Assembly: GCA_949152475.1 (NCBI GenBank)
Contig: OX424559.1
Location: forward strand, 16,895,809-16,959,808
Reading direction: 5' to 3'
DNA: 64,000 nucleotides
From: Terebella lapidaria
Lineage: Eukaryota; Annelida; Polychaeta; Terebellida; Terebellidae
Shown: positions 21,680 through 36,600 of the stretch, one piece after another
Layout: the number at the start of each line of letters is the position of its first letter
Position numbering within the stretch: position 1 is the stretch's first letter
Notes under the pieces: generated by a model
Database searches by the model: none
Seen by the model: the letters and a program-made list of their open reading frames with translations, nothing else
Told to the model about the DNA's origin: nothing
Translations under genes and position numbers: made by a program

Positions 21680-24600
21680 CTGCAAAATACACACAAGGGA
21701 ATATTCAACTTCGATGTATGATGAAAACGCATAATCATATATTGGTCGCCTCCTCAGATAAGACCTAGCCTACCACAAAATTAGGGTTTCATCTCGTCTT
21801 AGTAGAGGGGTTATCTACATGTCAACTGATGTCTTTATAGAGGAAAATCTTTATTGAAGGAGGGTCTTATCTGAGGGGGACCACTGTAACAGACTGAAGT
21901 GGATTTCTAATGGGGCCCATCAGGAGTATGGATAATGCTATTTACGTCACAGCAGTCTACCTGGTTTCGCTCGGGAATGTGAAGTATGGAACGGACTGCA
22001 TCTGTATGTCCAACATTGTTCTGTATCAAGCGATACTGGTCCGGCTCAAAAACTCTGTCAACAAAAAAACATACAATGTACAAAACTACACGAATAACAG
22101 TTAAATTTATTCATATGACGTTGAAATCCTGTAAACTAACTAATTTTCGCAGAGATTTATTTTCAGACTGTTTTGTGAAACTTAGTGTTTGCTTTTTTCT
22201 GTCCTTGGCCTATACAATACACAGTATTTAATTTAGCTGGGATTTACATTCACAACTCAAAGTTGATTTTGTTCTCACCATGAAATCCATACAATATAAC
22301 CACCATACAAAAAAGTATGTTTACAGTACTGATACCGGACACTGACCTGATGTTTTCCTGGACGCCGGCGACGATAGCGCCGTTGACACAATCTAGACAG
22401 AGCGTTCCGACCGACCCCTGCGCTGACAACACCTGCTCACACTCGTTCAGCCCATCAGCGGCCTGTAAACAAACAGTGAGGTTACCATAGAAACAGTCTT
22501 ATCCGACTCACAATGTCACCATGGCAACAGTCTGATCCAACTCACAATGTTATGATACTGTTTTTTTTCTTAGTTTTTCCAAATTTTTTTTTCAAAAAAA
22601 CACCATGGCAACTTTCAAAACCAGTGCACGATGTCGTCACCATGGTAACTTACCCAGATGCGGATGGTTCCGTCCTCGGAGCCCGTGACCCACTTCTTGC
22701 AGACGGTGTTCCAGCGGACGGCCGTTACGTCTCCGTAGTGTCCCTGCAGTGTGTTGAGGAGAACCATCTCGGAGCCGCGGAGAGAAAAGCGCCGCAGGTA
22801 AACCATCCGGTCGCTGGACGCGTATGCAAACTCCTCCCTGTAAGCGAGCAATAGAGCATGTCAGTCCAGGATGTGGGGCGGCGGGAACATGTACATGTAC
22901 AATATGCATTAGCGGCAAGAGCAGAGTTCTGAGAGCACGAGAATACATGAAAATACCGTATTGGTCCTAATAGTAGCATGGCGTGCCAAAGCAAGACCTC
23001 CTGCAGCAGCACGCGCATAAATGAGGTCAAACTCGAGGTCGAATCTAAGATAATCACTGAATAATATACCTATGGCCTCCAAATCTCCAATCCCCTTTCT
23101 TAATATTCAAATAACAGACACTCCATTATTTTATTAGAAAGATATGAAGTGAATAACAAGGTCACAAAAATCAAACATTTTTTGGGGAAAGACGGGGGCA
23201 TGCACTCTACTATTAGGGCATGTGCCACTATTAGGACCAATACAGTAAGTTGGAGGAGAAATAAAGGTATTTGTTTCCTTTTGCTAGATACTGTAAACAA
23301 CTAATAGTTGCAGTCGAGTTATTTTGTGGATTTCTCTTCTTAATTTTTTAAACCGCAAAATTAAATCCCCACAAAATTGTGTGGACATAAAAACCACAAA
23401 TATTTCTAGCCACAAATATTGTCTTTACAGTATATGTGTATCGCACATTTTGTTACAAATATAAAAAATATAGCATCAGTATGGATTTGTTCAACTCGCG
23501 GTGAGTTTTTTTTCTAATCTAAGACTCTAATCTCGCTTATAGTTTGATTACGTGTAGAAACCAACCTCTCAGCGCAATATGTCAGATCTGTGATGATCCC
23601 GTCACAAGCCAGCTCCACGTGTTCAAGTCCGGCCGAGAGGCTCGAGTTACGAAACGTGTCCTGCAGCCTGCAGCAGAGTGAGAAATGTAGCCACAGCAAC
23701 AATGGGGGGTTATCAGAAATATCTGCAATCACCAGCTGGCAGCACTGTTTTATCAGTCTTATGACGTCATTGTCCCATTTTTTCTGGTGTTATCAATATA
23801 AACGTGATTTACCCGCCATAATTTACATCATTGATGATTACAGATGATATCCGTTTATGATTTGGCTCCAAAAAGGACTATTATTACAATGCTGCCCCCT
23901 GTCGAATGATACTTTGATAACCGGAAATAAACATTGTACCTAGCTAGTCAGGAAACTCAGGAATTGAAAACTGAATTTCTACTTGGATAATGCAACATAC
24001 AGATGTAAAATAACTTGGGAAAAATGTACGAACTCACTCTCCATTGTTGAGGTTCCAAACACAAATCCGCCGGTCCCAGCCAGCACTCATCTGTATTTAA
24101 ATCAATGGAATACATCAAATTTTGAACCCCATGAACCATTAAATATCTACTTTCTATTGGACTGCAGACAACTGTAGAAACAAACAAAGAGCTTACCACG
24201 ATAACTCCGATATTGAGGGCAATTAAATTTGATCGATATGACCCCCCACATTATTTGGCTAAGATTTAACTTGGCTGTTCCAGAAAAACCACATCTTTTT
24301 CAACATACATCTATTTGTACTGAATTTGAGGCCAGCCAAAGAATTTTAGAATGTAGTCCAGGTATCGTTTCTGTCTATCTTGACCTAATTACTCATCACC
24401 TGATGATTACTCACCATATATTTCTAGGTCACAATGACCTCATTATTTACAATGTAGGTAGCATTTCTAGGTCACAGTGACCTAATTACTCACAATGTAG
24501 GTTGCGTTGTTCCCATTGTTTCCAGGACGTTGCCCCACAAGCGCCAACGATGTGACACAACTTGTATGGGAAGCGAGGATGTGTTTACAGACGAATCCTG

Positions 24601-27600
24601 CCACACGATTCGTCACAGAATCTTCCTCCTGTCAAAAGGAACAATAAGTACTGCTAACTCACATAAATCTTATCCGTCAATTCATGTTCAAAGGGGTGCA
24701 TGCTTCCATCAATGTAAACATACCAATTTGTTTCGCAAGTATTTAATTTTGTGATTTTGTGCCTGTTTTACCAGGAATATCATTTGTGGTTCTATGTCTT
24801 TTGCCTATACCAAATGCAGTATTTAATTTGAAGGGATTTACATGTAATTCTGCATTTCAGTTTTCACCATGAAAAACCGCAAAATAAATTCACTGCCAAA
24901 GATAGTTAATTTACAGTAGTAGTTATAATTCAGAAATAATGTTAAAAAATATTGTATACTCAAACACCAATGCAGGAGGTTATAGATATTGTCACATCTA
25001 TATTCGCCACCCATTACTATTCAGGCAGTGTTAAATATCGCCATGGTTACCCATACGTTGAGTTTGGCGTTCTGTAGCAGCTCCGACTCTGAGGTAAGCA
25101 GGATGGAGTACTTGTCCAGTAGCTGTCGGTCACTGTTAGGGGGCGCCATGGTCTTTAGGGCCTTGACGGCGTCTTCATCAAAACCCCACACGTCTGAAAC
25201 ACACACGTCACACATGTATAATACAGGTCATAAACACATCTTGAGTTATTCATTGGTCAAGGGTCGAAATGCTTTTGCTTTTAAGATTATTTTCTTTTCT
25301 AATTTCAAATATCGTTAAGATCGATATACTAGTATTGCTGCGTTCCATTCAAGTCGTGCAAATGGTGATCACGAGTGAGAAGTGGTGCAATACGAGTTCG
25401 AAGCGTTCCATTGGCAAAACACATACAAATTGCCTTCAAGTATCTATGGGTTAAAATAAGACCTTGTAAATGGAAGTAATTGTGGCACTCATTATTCAAT
25501 TTTTAACCAACTCAGGCCAAAAATTAATAAAAGTAAAAAAAAAAATGTTTTGATAATTTTATGGAAAAAGTCGAATCGTCATTTCAATGTTTAGTATTTT
25601 ACCACTGCAAACATCAATGCATGATAATAGGGAAAACTAGCAAAGTTTTTCCATTTTATATGTTGCTCTCTTACAAAATTTCTCCCTTTGCCGCCATGTT
25701 TTTCCTACTCGTGCAAATCGAGTCTGAAAACCCAGACCCACTTCACGACTTGTGCAAATGGGAATTCACCAGTCGTAACGTGAATGGAACGGTTTTTACT
25801 ACTGGGAAACTCGTGATCACTATTTGCACGACATGAATGGAACGCAGCATATATCACAGACACTTTATTTTTCATTTATATGGAGATCAAATTACAAATT
25901 GCACATTTTCCCAGCCAGTTATTTTTTTTGCAATTTTCAAAGCTGAGTATATCATGAAGGTCAGAATTAATGAATGAGATGACGGTTGCTATGGATACTG
26001 ACAGACATTGTTGTCCTCACAAGCCGCTACGATCAGATCCTGTTCTTCTACAAAGATCATTCTCAAGATAGTTGTGTTCGGGTGATTGTGCGACGTGATC
26101 TGCAGAATAATTTGTCAAATTCAAAACATGAGAAATCTCATGAAAAGATTGTGCAAAATTCTGGATAGAGATCGTACAAGCTTCAGATTGAAATCGTGGA
26201 AAATTTAGATAGAGATCGCGAAAACAAATTTCACAAATTGTGAAAACTCCAGATAGAGATCATGAGTTTGAACCTAGAAATCACGTCATGAATCACTACG
26301 GACTCAGTGGCAATTTGATTCTCTTTTTAAAACTTCCCACCAATAACATGCAATGTACAACAAACAAGACATTATGGTGTATCCTGAACATCCTCCTGTT
26401 TTATTCAGCCCTGACATCATGTTGTGAACTGTACTGTATACATGTATAAGTGACAAGAATGGGAAGCCTTGACCCGTCTCAGATTCGAACCCGAGACCTC
26501 TAACAGACAACCCATCTACTCTGACACGTGTACATGTATATTCATACACACATAATATATATATATATGGGGTGCTATGTACTGGAAGGTGAACTACATT
26601 ACTGTAGTATAGAGGTGGTACACATACAGTTAAGTGCAATAACAAACTACGTGTACGCTCTAGTGTTCCAGTTTATAAGATGGTTACCTTTGGGACGAGC
26701 CACCTGCTCAGTCCTTGCAGCTTTTTGTTGGCAAACACATTGCATCAGTATCAAAATATTTACATATATGTTCAGTGAAAGCCTAAAATTGACCTATCGC
26801 TGAACCAATTTGTCCGAGTCTTTTTACGCCATTTACGACGCATTCTACAAAACGTTATTATTGGCCAAAGAGAAGTTTGCTGACGTAATTTGTGAAACTC
26901 GGACAACTTTTGGGGGCTTTGGCGATAGGTCAATTACTACATCTACTAGGTAAAACATGAATTTTATTATAAATACATACAATTATGTACACTGATGGAT
27001 CAAGACTGGACGGTAGCATCTTGCTGGCATGACCTAGCTGTTACCATGGTAACATACGTGTACTTACTGGTGGCATCAAGGGTTTGTTGAAGCTGTATCG
27101 ACTTTCGATGGTCTGGTTCGCTTTGTTCTTGTCGGAGATTTTCGAGTCTTCAGTTTTCTGTTCTACTTTCTCTCGTTCTGTTCGCTTCTTTCTCTTGGAT
27201 TTTTTGGCGTCACTCAACAGAAACAATTCTTTGCTGTGCAGGGACAACAATAATTATAAATTCCGGAACATATCTTTTTCATTGAAATCATTAAAATAAG
27301 CCAATTCGATAAACTATCTGGAAAAAAAAAAAACCTTTGTACATCTTTATAGAGTTACAGTGGATCCATTGTTTTGAGACCACCCGAGGGACCCAAAAAC
27401 ATGGTCTGACAGGTGATCTCTCGCAACTGGTTCATTTTTTTTTGCATAGTAAAAGGCAATTTGGGACCATGGGAAGCGACCTCACAACCCAGGGTGGTCT
27501 CTCATGACAGGGGGTCGTTAACACAGTATCTACTGTACTAACCTGTACATAAAATGGTTTGATTGCATCCTCTCCCATTTTGTGATGACTCCTTCCATAT

Positions 27601-30600
27601 CACCACTGAATATCAATAATGGAACTTTGCGTGCTGAAAAACAAGCGAAAGAACGGACAAGATAATGGGGCTTCTTGAGGAAAACAGCTTAGACTCATTG
27701 GTAATGGGGTACCTGCAGATGCCATGTGCTTTTGGGGCTTTAAAACAGTCTATCATGCCCAAGAAGTACAAAAAACGTCATGTCCATTGTCTGCATTATG
27801 CAAAAACAAACATGACAAAAATTTAATGTAACATTATTACGTTTTTGTATGTATTTGGCACAGTAGACTGTTTCTATGGTTTATCTATACCCGAATTACA
27901 TGGTGGCGATCCTGGTGGCAAACAGGAACCTCATTGTGACATAATGACACCATTTTTGTTACAAGTTATCAATTGTGTTGGTGACCTAATTTTTGTGCCG
28001 ATTTTCACAACCATGGTTTACCGGTACAACAATTTTGCAAACACCATCGAATATGATGTTTATTGTTGCCATGGTTACTGACTATATGTGAGGCTCTCCA
28101 GGGCAGATCTACACTTAAGCGTGGTGATGCAGCCGGAGGTGTTGTACTTCCAGACCACCAGATGGCGCCTACTTGTGGACCCTAACAGAGGAAGAAAATG
28201 TTGATTATCATGGACACAATACATGGATGTGCACATTTGCCTGTAGATGGGCACAAGAACTCTGTGGCTGAAAGCATGAACTATATGTACGTACCGACGA
28301 CCATGTTCTGTTCCGGGAAGTATTTCAGCAACTGTAGATGATATTTTTCCTCGTCTTCGTACTCAAACGTACCGATGAAGTCCGAGACCTGCAAAATACA
28401 TATGACATCAATCTTCATCAGTTTTGTTTTCGAAGCAGAACGAGTCAAAGGTCAAGAACGAGTCAAAGGTCATCGAACACAGGATGACAATCTACTCTGA
28501 GGAGCATCGTAGTATAATGTCCAGGGTTTGACAGACAGCCACATTCCAAAACCTCTAAAATGTTGGTGTAACACATCCACTTCTCACTCAGACTGTCAGT
28601 TACTCTGGTTACCAAGTACTCACATTGTCGCCAGACTTGGGATCGTACAAGTAAGCGTAGCTCGCCCCGCCCGCTGCCCAAATGGTTTTGTTGCGTGGGA
28701 CGTAGCAGAGGCCCGTCACCGTGGACAGGAACCCGTCCAGTTTATGCACTAACTTGCCGTCAGTGGACCAAATCCGCACTGTCTTGTCAAACGACCCCGT
28801 CACTATCCTGTCACCATGGTATCGATCGAGTCACATTCAACACAGGTATAAACAGTTATTTGTTTATAATAAAAAAAGCAAGGTACGTGTACAACTTTTG
28901 TAGAAATCTTGAAACCATTATGGCAGTTGAAAACTGGAATTAAACCTACAAATAATACAAATAAAATATGATACACGTAGATTATCTTATAAATATGATT
29001 TTATAAATTTGTGCAAGATGGGGATTTTTTTGACAACCATTAGATCTTGTACTGTAATAGGACTGTTCGTGCAAAGTGCCACAAACATACTTGCACCAAT
29101 TCCTTGCCATAGTTACTTACCAGGTGTTGTTTTCATTGTCCTTGACCAGTAGTAGACAGGAGATTCCAGCATCATGGGCTTGATTGTTCCTGGAATAAAC
29201 ACGTAGGATCACCACACTTCATGACAAAAACAAACAAACAAAACACTCCACATCTTTGTAGAAACATAACACATACATAGCAAGAATTGTTGGATAACAA
29301 CAGTAAGAATCATGCCTGAATCATTTGAATAGGTAACATACATTATTTTACAATTCATGTACATGTATATGTATTTGAGTGAGTTAATTAAATCTTTGGC
29401 CATTTGTTCCTGGTAAATAAATGGAGGATATTGTAAAAGTACATCACGTGGGTTTTGCTGTACTGCATGTGGAGTTGTAACAACCTACTTTATCAGAGGT
29501 TCCATACTTTCATCTCCAGTGTAGGAAGAGTCGTAAATTATCAGCCGCTGGTCATATCTGTACGCAAGGGAATATCTCATTCGCTACTTTGTGTGATATA
29601 AACATGGCAACAACTCTTAAATAAAATAAATAAATCTCAATAGATGTTAGGACCACATTTTTTTCCAGCAGAATTTGAAATCATTCTTGTTGAAATGCCG
29701 TAAGAAAATTCATGCATCAATTTGTCTAAGATAGATGTATTCAATGTTAACAACATTGACCGCTAGGAATACCCCGCTATTACAATTAGTGCACGTGCTA
29801 AAAGTCATTCTTGAAAGTTATCCAGCAAATAATATAGGAGAACTTGAGCGGATATTGATGGAGTTCATGAATATGTAGACATGACTACAGACCCGACAGA
29901 GTAGACGCGGGACTCATGACAGACGAGACTGCGGACGATATCGGTGTGTTCCCGGGCAATGTATACAACTTCAGGCTTGATAAAGTGACCACACTCCTTC
30001 TCTGAAAGAAGCAACACAGTGGGCACTTAGTCATCAAATAAAGCACTCTGAATGCTGTTTATATAAGGTATATTGCTTTTAACATGCAGACTTTTAACAT
30101 GCTAACACATGCAAATGTATTTTAGTGGAAAAATTATGCAGATTTTGCAGTAACTATTGAAACCACAAAACAAAATCCCGCAAAAAAAATGAAATGATCT
30201 ATACTTGCATAGAAGTACAGAGCAACAACATTGAACAACAAGTATCAGTCAGTCTTAGGTACAAAACCAACAAAATTGAGTTAACAAAAATGTTTATCTA
30301 CATGGCTCTTCTAATGCAGGTACAAAGCTGTACAAAAAGAATATAGATGTGTGAACATACCATCATCGAGATAGTAGATCCGGATACCTGCGTTGACTCC
30401 ACATACGAGTTGGTGACGACGTGGGTTGATAGCCATAGAATACACCGGCTCCCCTACCTGGGACACGCAACACAACAACATGAACATGTACGATAACAAG
30501 TACCCAGGGATATTTTGTTATTTTGCATTATCATTTTTGTATTGTCACTTCTTTTTTGTTAGCATAAAAAGCAATAGCAGAATACAAACATTGACATCGT

Positions 30601-33600
30601 CCACACGGGAGCCGCCAGAACCCCAAACAAGCACCAGGCCATCGTTAGCTGATGATAGCATCAACTTGTCCGGCCTGTATAGGAACAATTTAGTATACAA
30701 AATCATAAAGTCATGCAAAATATAAGCTATCATACATTAAAAACTAGACATTTCCGGTCGCCTACGACCGCTTGGGTGTATCCCCCGTAGCCTCATCATC
30801 CCTGTTGCCCCAAATATATTACTGATAAGTATGAAAAACTAGAGCAAGGGCCAAAAAAGATTACTAGAGAAATGTAAAATCTTAAGCCACAACTGTTTTG
30901 TTTTCCACCAAAATTGCTGAATTGATCTTTCAAGATTATTGAAAGTCGAATTCAAGATCACCTCCAAAATCACTGCATATGGATTCCCATTTCGACATGT
31001 TTGACAAAATAACAAAATTACAGCCAGATCAACTTTTCCACCTGAAGTTATATGTCAACCCAGAAAAGTTGACAAACCTGGTTCAAAGTTGATATTCAGA
31101 GTAAAAATTGACCAAAACTGCATTTCAAGTTGAAGGAATTGGAGCCAGATTGAACTTTTCGCCATGGGTTATATTTTAACTCATAATATGTGCCAAACTT
31201 GGTTTCAAGTTGAAATTCAATGTAAAAGTTGACCAAAACTGCATTTCAAGATGACGAAATTGGAGCCAGATCGAACTTTTCGTCATAAGTTATATTTTAA
31301 CTCACAATATGTGCCAAACTTGGTTTCAAGTTGAAATTCAAACTAAAAGTTGACCAAAACTGCATTTCAAGATGACAAATTTGGAGCCAGATCGAACTTT
31401 TCACCATAACGTATATTTTATCTCATGATATGTGTCAAACTTGGTTTCAAGTTGAAAATTTGAAATTCAAATTAAAAGTTGACCAAAACTGCATTTCAAG
31501 ATGACAAAATGGGAGCCAGATCAATGTTTTCACAAAAAGGTCTATTTTCACGTGAAATATGTTCCGAATTAGATTTGAATGTGAAATTCCATTACCTGGT
31601 TCAGCTCAAAAATAAGCGTTTCCCGTCTCAACTATTTTTCTGAGGTAAATAATAGACTTAACTAGCAAAAACTAGACGCTTCCGGTCGCCTACGACCGCT
31701 TGGGTGTATCCCCCGTAGCCCTATCATCTCTGTTGCCCCAAATATATCACTGTCAAGTGTGAAAAACTAGAGCAAGGGCTAAAAAAGATTATCAGAGAAA
31801 TGTTAAATCTCAAGTCACAACTGTTTTCTTTTCCCCACCAAAATTGCTGCACTGATCTTCCGAGGTTATTGAAGGTCGAATTCAAAATCACCACTGAAAT
31901 CTCTTTATATGAATTTCCATTTCGACATGTTTGATAAAATAACGAAAATACAAATAGATCAATCTTTTCACCTATTTATATTTCAACTCAGAATATTTTA
32001 CTATCTTGGTTCCAAGTTGAAATTCAAAGTAAAAGTTGACCAAAACTGCATTTCAAGATGACGAAATTGGAGCCAGATCAAACTTTTCGCCATGAGTTAT
32101 ATTTCGACTCATAATGTATGTGCCAAACATGGTTTCAAGTTGAAATTCAAAGTAAAAGTTAACCAAAACTGCATTTCAAGATGACAAAATTGGAGCCAGA
32201 TCGAACTTTTCGTCATAAGTTATATTTTAACTCATAATACCTGCCCAACTTAATTTCAAGTTGAAATTCAAACTAAAAGTTGACCAAAACTGCATTTCAA
32301 GATGACGAAATTGGAGCCAGATCAAACTTTTCGCCATGAGTTATATTTCAACTCATAATATGTGCCAAACTTGGTATTAAGTTGAAATTCAATGTAAAAG
32401 TTGACCAAAACTGCATCTCAAGATGACAAAATTGGAGCCAGATAGATCTTTTCGTCATAAGTTATATTTTAACTCATAATTTGTGCCAAACTTGGTTTCG
32501 TGTTGAAATTCAAGCTAAAAGTTTACCAAAACTGCATTTCAACCTGAAGAAATTTGAGCCAGATCGAACTTTTCATCATAAGTTATATTTTAACTCAAAA
32601 TATGTGCCAAACTTGGTTTCAAGTTGGAATTCAAACTAAAAATTGACCAAAACTGCATTTCAAGATGACGAAATTGAAGCCAGATCGAACTTATCACCAT
32701 AAGTTATATTTCGACCTATAATATGTGCCACACATACTTTCAAGTTCAAATTCGAAATAAAAGTTGACCAGAACTGCATTTCAAGATGAAGAAATTGGAG
32801 CCAGATCGAATTTTTAACCATAAGTTATATTTTACCTCATAATTTGTGCCAAACATGGTCTCAAGTTGAAATTGAAAGTAAAAGTTGATCAATGTTTTCA
32901 TGAAAAGCTATTGTGATCAATAATAGACTTAACTAGCAAGAAATAATGTTAACTTATTTGGTCACAGCCATAAAATCTCTACTGGACAAAGCCTTCACCT
33001 TGTTGAGCCCAAGAATAAATATTTCTTGTCTTAACTATTTTCATTGTGGTCAATAATAGACTTAACATGTAAAAATGATGTTAACTTATTTGGTTACACC
33101 CAGAAATTTCTACCGGACAAAACCTTAACCTTGTTGAGCTCAATAATAATTGTTTCTCATCTTAACTATTTTTATTGAGGTCAATAATAGACTTAACTAA
33201 CAAAAAAAATGTTAACTTATTTGGTTACAGACATAAAATGTCTACTGGACAGAATCTTTGCCTTGTTGAGCCCAATAATAAATATTTCTTGTCTTAACTA
33301 TTTTTATTGTGGTCAATAATAGACTTAACTAGTAAAAATAATGTTAACTTATTCAGTACACCCATGAAATCTGTACTGGACATACTTTCACCTTGTTGAG
33401 CTTAATAATAAATATTTCTCCTCTTAACTATTTTTATTGTGGTCAATAATAGACTTAACTATTTTTATTGTGGTCAATAATAGACTTAACTAGGGAAAAT
33501 AATGTTAACTTATTCGGTTACACCAATGAAATTTGTACTGGACAAAACATTTACCTTGTTGAGGTTAATAATAAATATTTCATGTCTTAACTATTTTTGT

Positions 33601-36600
33601 TGTGGTCAATAATAGACTTAACTATTAAAAATAATATTAACTTATTCAGTAATATTGTCCTGTTTTCACTGAAAACATCAGTTCTCCATTCTGAACAAGA
33701 AACCAGTGTCATTACTTTCCATTGTACAGGCTATTGGAATGATCTCACATGTCAAAATGGATATTTCAAAATTCTGTAATAAGTTAGGCTGTTAACATAT
33801 TAATATTTATATTATAATTCTAAAAAACGATTGGTTTCGTGTGACAGCCCTTCCCAACAAAACTTCCATATATTATCGAGATTCGTCAAAAATTGCCATC
33901 AGTAGAGCGTTCACAAGCCATGTGTCTCAAACAGGCTGTTTTCAATGCAAAATGTGTCCCCAAACGACCAATTCAGTTGCCACGGCAACCAAAATCGATT
34001 GGTGTCGGGATCTTACCATAATATATGTGCCTGTAAAAAACTAGACGTCAAGGCCTAAAGATGCCTTGGAGGCATTTCGGTGTGATGATTAATTTATAAT
34101 ATATACTAGATATCAACGAAAAAGAAAAATGCCGACTCGGCAAAAAAATTTCGGGTCAAGGTCAAAGTTCATCCATAATACCAATTAGACATGTTTGTCT
34201 AGGGCGACGAGTCCAAAAATAACGTCCGTTTCGCTCTACGAAGCACCGTTTCCGAGATATCGACGAAAACGAAAAATGCCGACTCGGCAAAAAAAATTCG
34301 GGTCAAGGTCAAAGTTCATCCATAATACCCTTTAAACATGTTTGTCTAGGGCGACGAGTCCGAAAATAACGTCCGTTTCGCTCTACGAAGCACCGTTTCC
34401 GAGATATCGCCGAAAACGAAAAATGCCGACTCGGCAAAAAAATTTCGGGTCAAGGTCAAAGTTCATCAATAATACCCCTTAGACATGCTAGTCTAGGGCG
34501 ACGAGTCTGAAAATAACGTCCGTTTCGCTCTACGACACACCTTTTTCCGAGATATCGACGAAAACGAAAAATGCCGACTCGGCAAAAAAATTTCGGGTCA
34601 AGGTCAAAGTTCATCCATAATACCCCTTAGACATGTTCGGCGACGAGTCCGAAAATAACGTCCGTTTCGCTCTACGACGCACCGTTTCCGAGATATCGAC
34701 GAAAACGAAAAATGCCGACTCGGCAAAAAAATTCAAGGTCAAGGTCAAAGTTCATCCATAATACCCCTTAGACATGTTTGTCTAGGTTTCCGAGATATGC
34801 AGGATGCCTCATGGATGACTCAGCAAAAAATTATTTTGACCTCTAGGTCAAAGGTCGTTTGACGTATCGATCCCAAAATCAATAGGGTTCTTCCCTGTTG
34901 ATATATAAACCTCCGTGCAAAATTCTGCAACTATTGCCTGAATATTTTTCGAGTTATCGTCCGGAAACCAAGTTTCAAGATCAGCCTCGATTTCATCCTC
35001 AAGGACCTCACGGACCTCGGAGCCGGATCAAAAAAAATAATACACCCTAGAGATGTTTGTCTAGGGCGACGAGTCCGAAAATAACGTCCGTTTCGCTCTA
35101 CGACGCACGGTTTCTGAGATATGCAGGAAGCCTCAAGGATGAATCAGCAAAAAATTATTTCGACCTCTAGGTCAAAGGTCGTTTGACGGATCGATCCCAA
35201 AATCAATAGGGTTCTTCCCTGGTGGCATATGAACCTCCATGCAGAGTTCTGCAACTATTGCGTAAATATTTTTCCAGTTATCGTCCGGAAACCAAGTCTC
35301 AAAATTAGCCTTGATTTCATCCTCACGGACCTCACGGACCTCGGATCCGGCTCAAAAAGAATAGGGTTCTTCCACATATCATTTCTGACTTGTGGTGAAA
35401 ATTTGACGAGGATCCGTCAAGGCAATCTAAAGTTATCGTCCGGAAACCAAAAGTGGCGGAAGAAGAAAAAAAAAAAAAAAAAAAAAAAAATTCTGCTAAA
35501 ACCATAAAGGCATTTCTGCCGAAATGCCTTAATAAGGCCATCGTTTTTTAATTAATTGTTTTACGAACTTTTTTGCTTCAAAAATTTCAAGTCGGTCAGT
35601 AGGAAGGAATAAAAATAAAAGTTGCTGAAAATATGTGGTCGGGGTAATAAAAAAAAGTTTAACTATGAAAAATTGATCATTCCCTACACGTTAATTCACC
35701 ATCGTGTTTGTGCACATAAACTCGCATGTGCATTGATATGTAGCCCAGAAATACCCATTGGCATAAACATACATAGTCAAAACTCACCTTTAGTATGGGC
35801 ACAGAGATGAAAAAAGATTTTTTCCCAATCGTTACCAGTTCCCTCGCAACCCAACTAAGACAGGATTTGCCAAATTTTCAGCTTGATTTCAATGACTGTA
35901 TTTAGGTGAGTAAAAAATTCAACTCTCTATGTATTGAAATTAATACAATGCGATGACATCAGGAAACAACATCATACTCCGACACATTGCAGTTTGTTAT
36001 TTTGATAAAGAGCAACGAAAATCTCATCACATTTTATCTCCTGAATCATTTCAATATTTCATCATGCACTTGCCACAAAATTCTTGATAATGCAAATGTA
36101 AAAGTTACAGAATACATAAGGGCTCAATTTTTGAAGATCCACCTATGAAAATACACATATAAATGATACTTGTAACGAAACTGATCATTGAATAATCTAA
36201 ATATATGGATCACCAGATCACCAATTATATTGAAATGGGACATGTCAGTAATATCTGGAGAGAACTATGAGCAAGTTATTGTAGAAGAACCATAGTCAAG
36301 GACAGACAGACAACCAGACATACAGACAGATACGGAGAGTGAGACATACAATCGGTTTGAATTAGTGAAAGGAGACCAAATTTCTTTGCATAACCATGAA
36401 GACAAAGACTGATCGTTTTGATGCTGTAAATTTTTATCAGGGCATTGTTTTCCAGTCGGTGGGTAAAATAAAAATAAAAACAGGAACTGTTGAATTTATT
36501 TCTTATCGGCCAACTTTATGTGGAGTCGGCGGGTTTGTAAAACAATCATTCAAAAAATAATGGCCTAATGGTGATCGGGTGAGAATTGCGGCCTGTAGCG

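Noticed and set aside
26460-26540. tRNA gene on the minus strand
   Set aside because: Only a T-arm with a B box is present; acceptor and anticodon arms cannot be formed.
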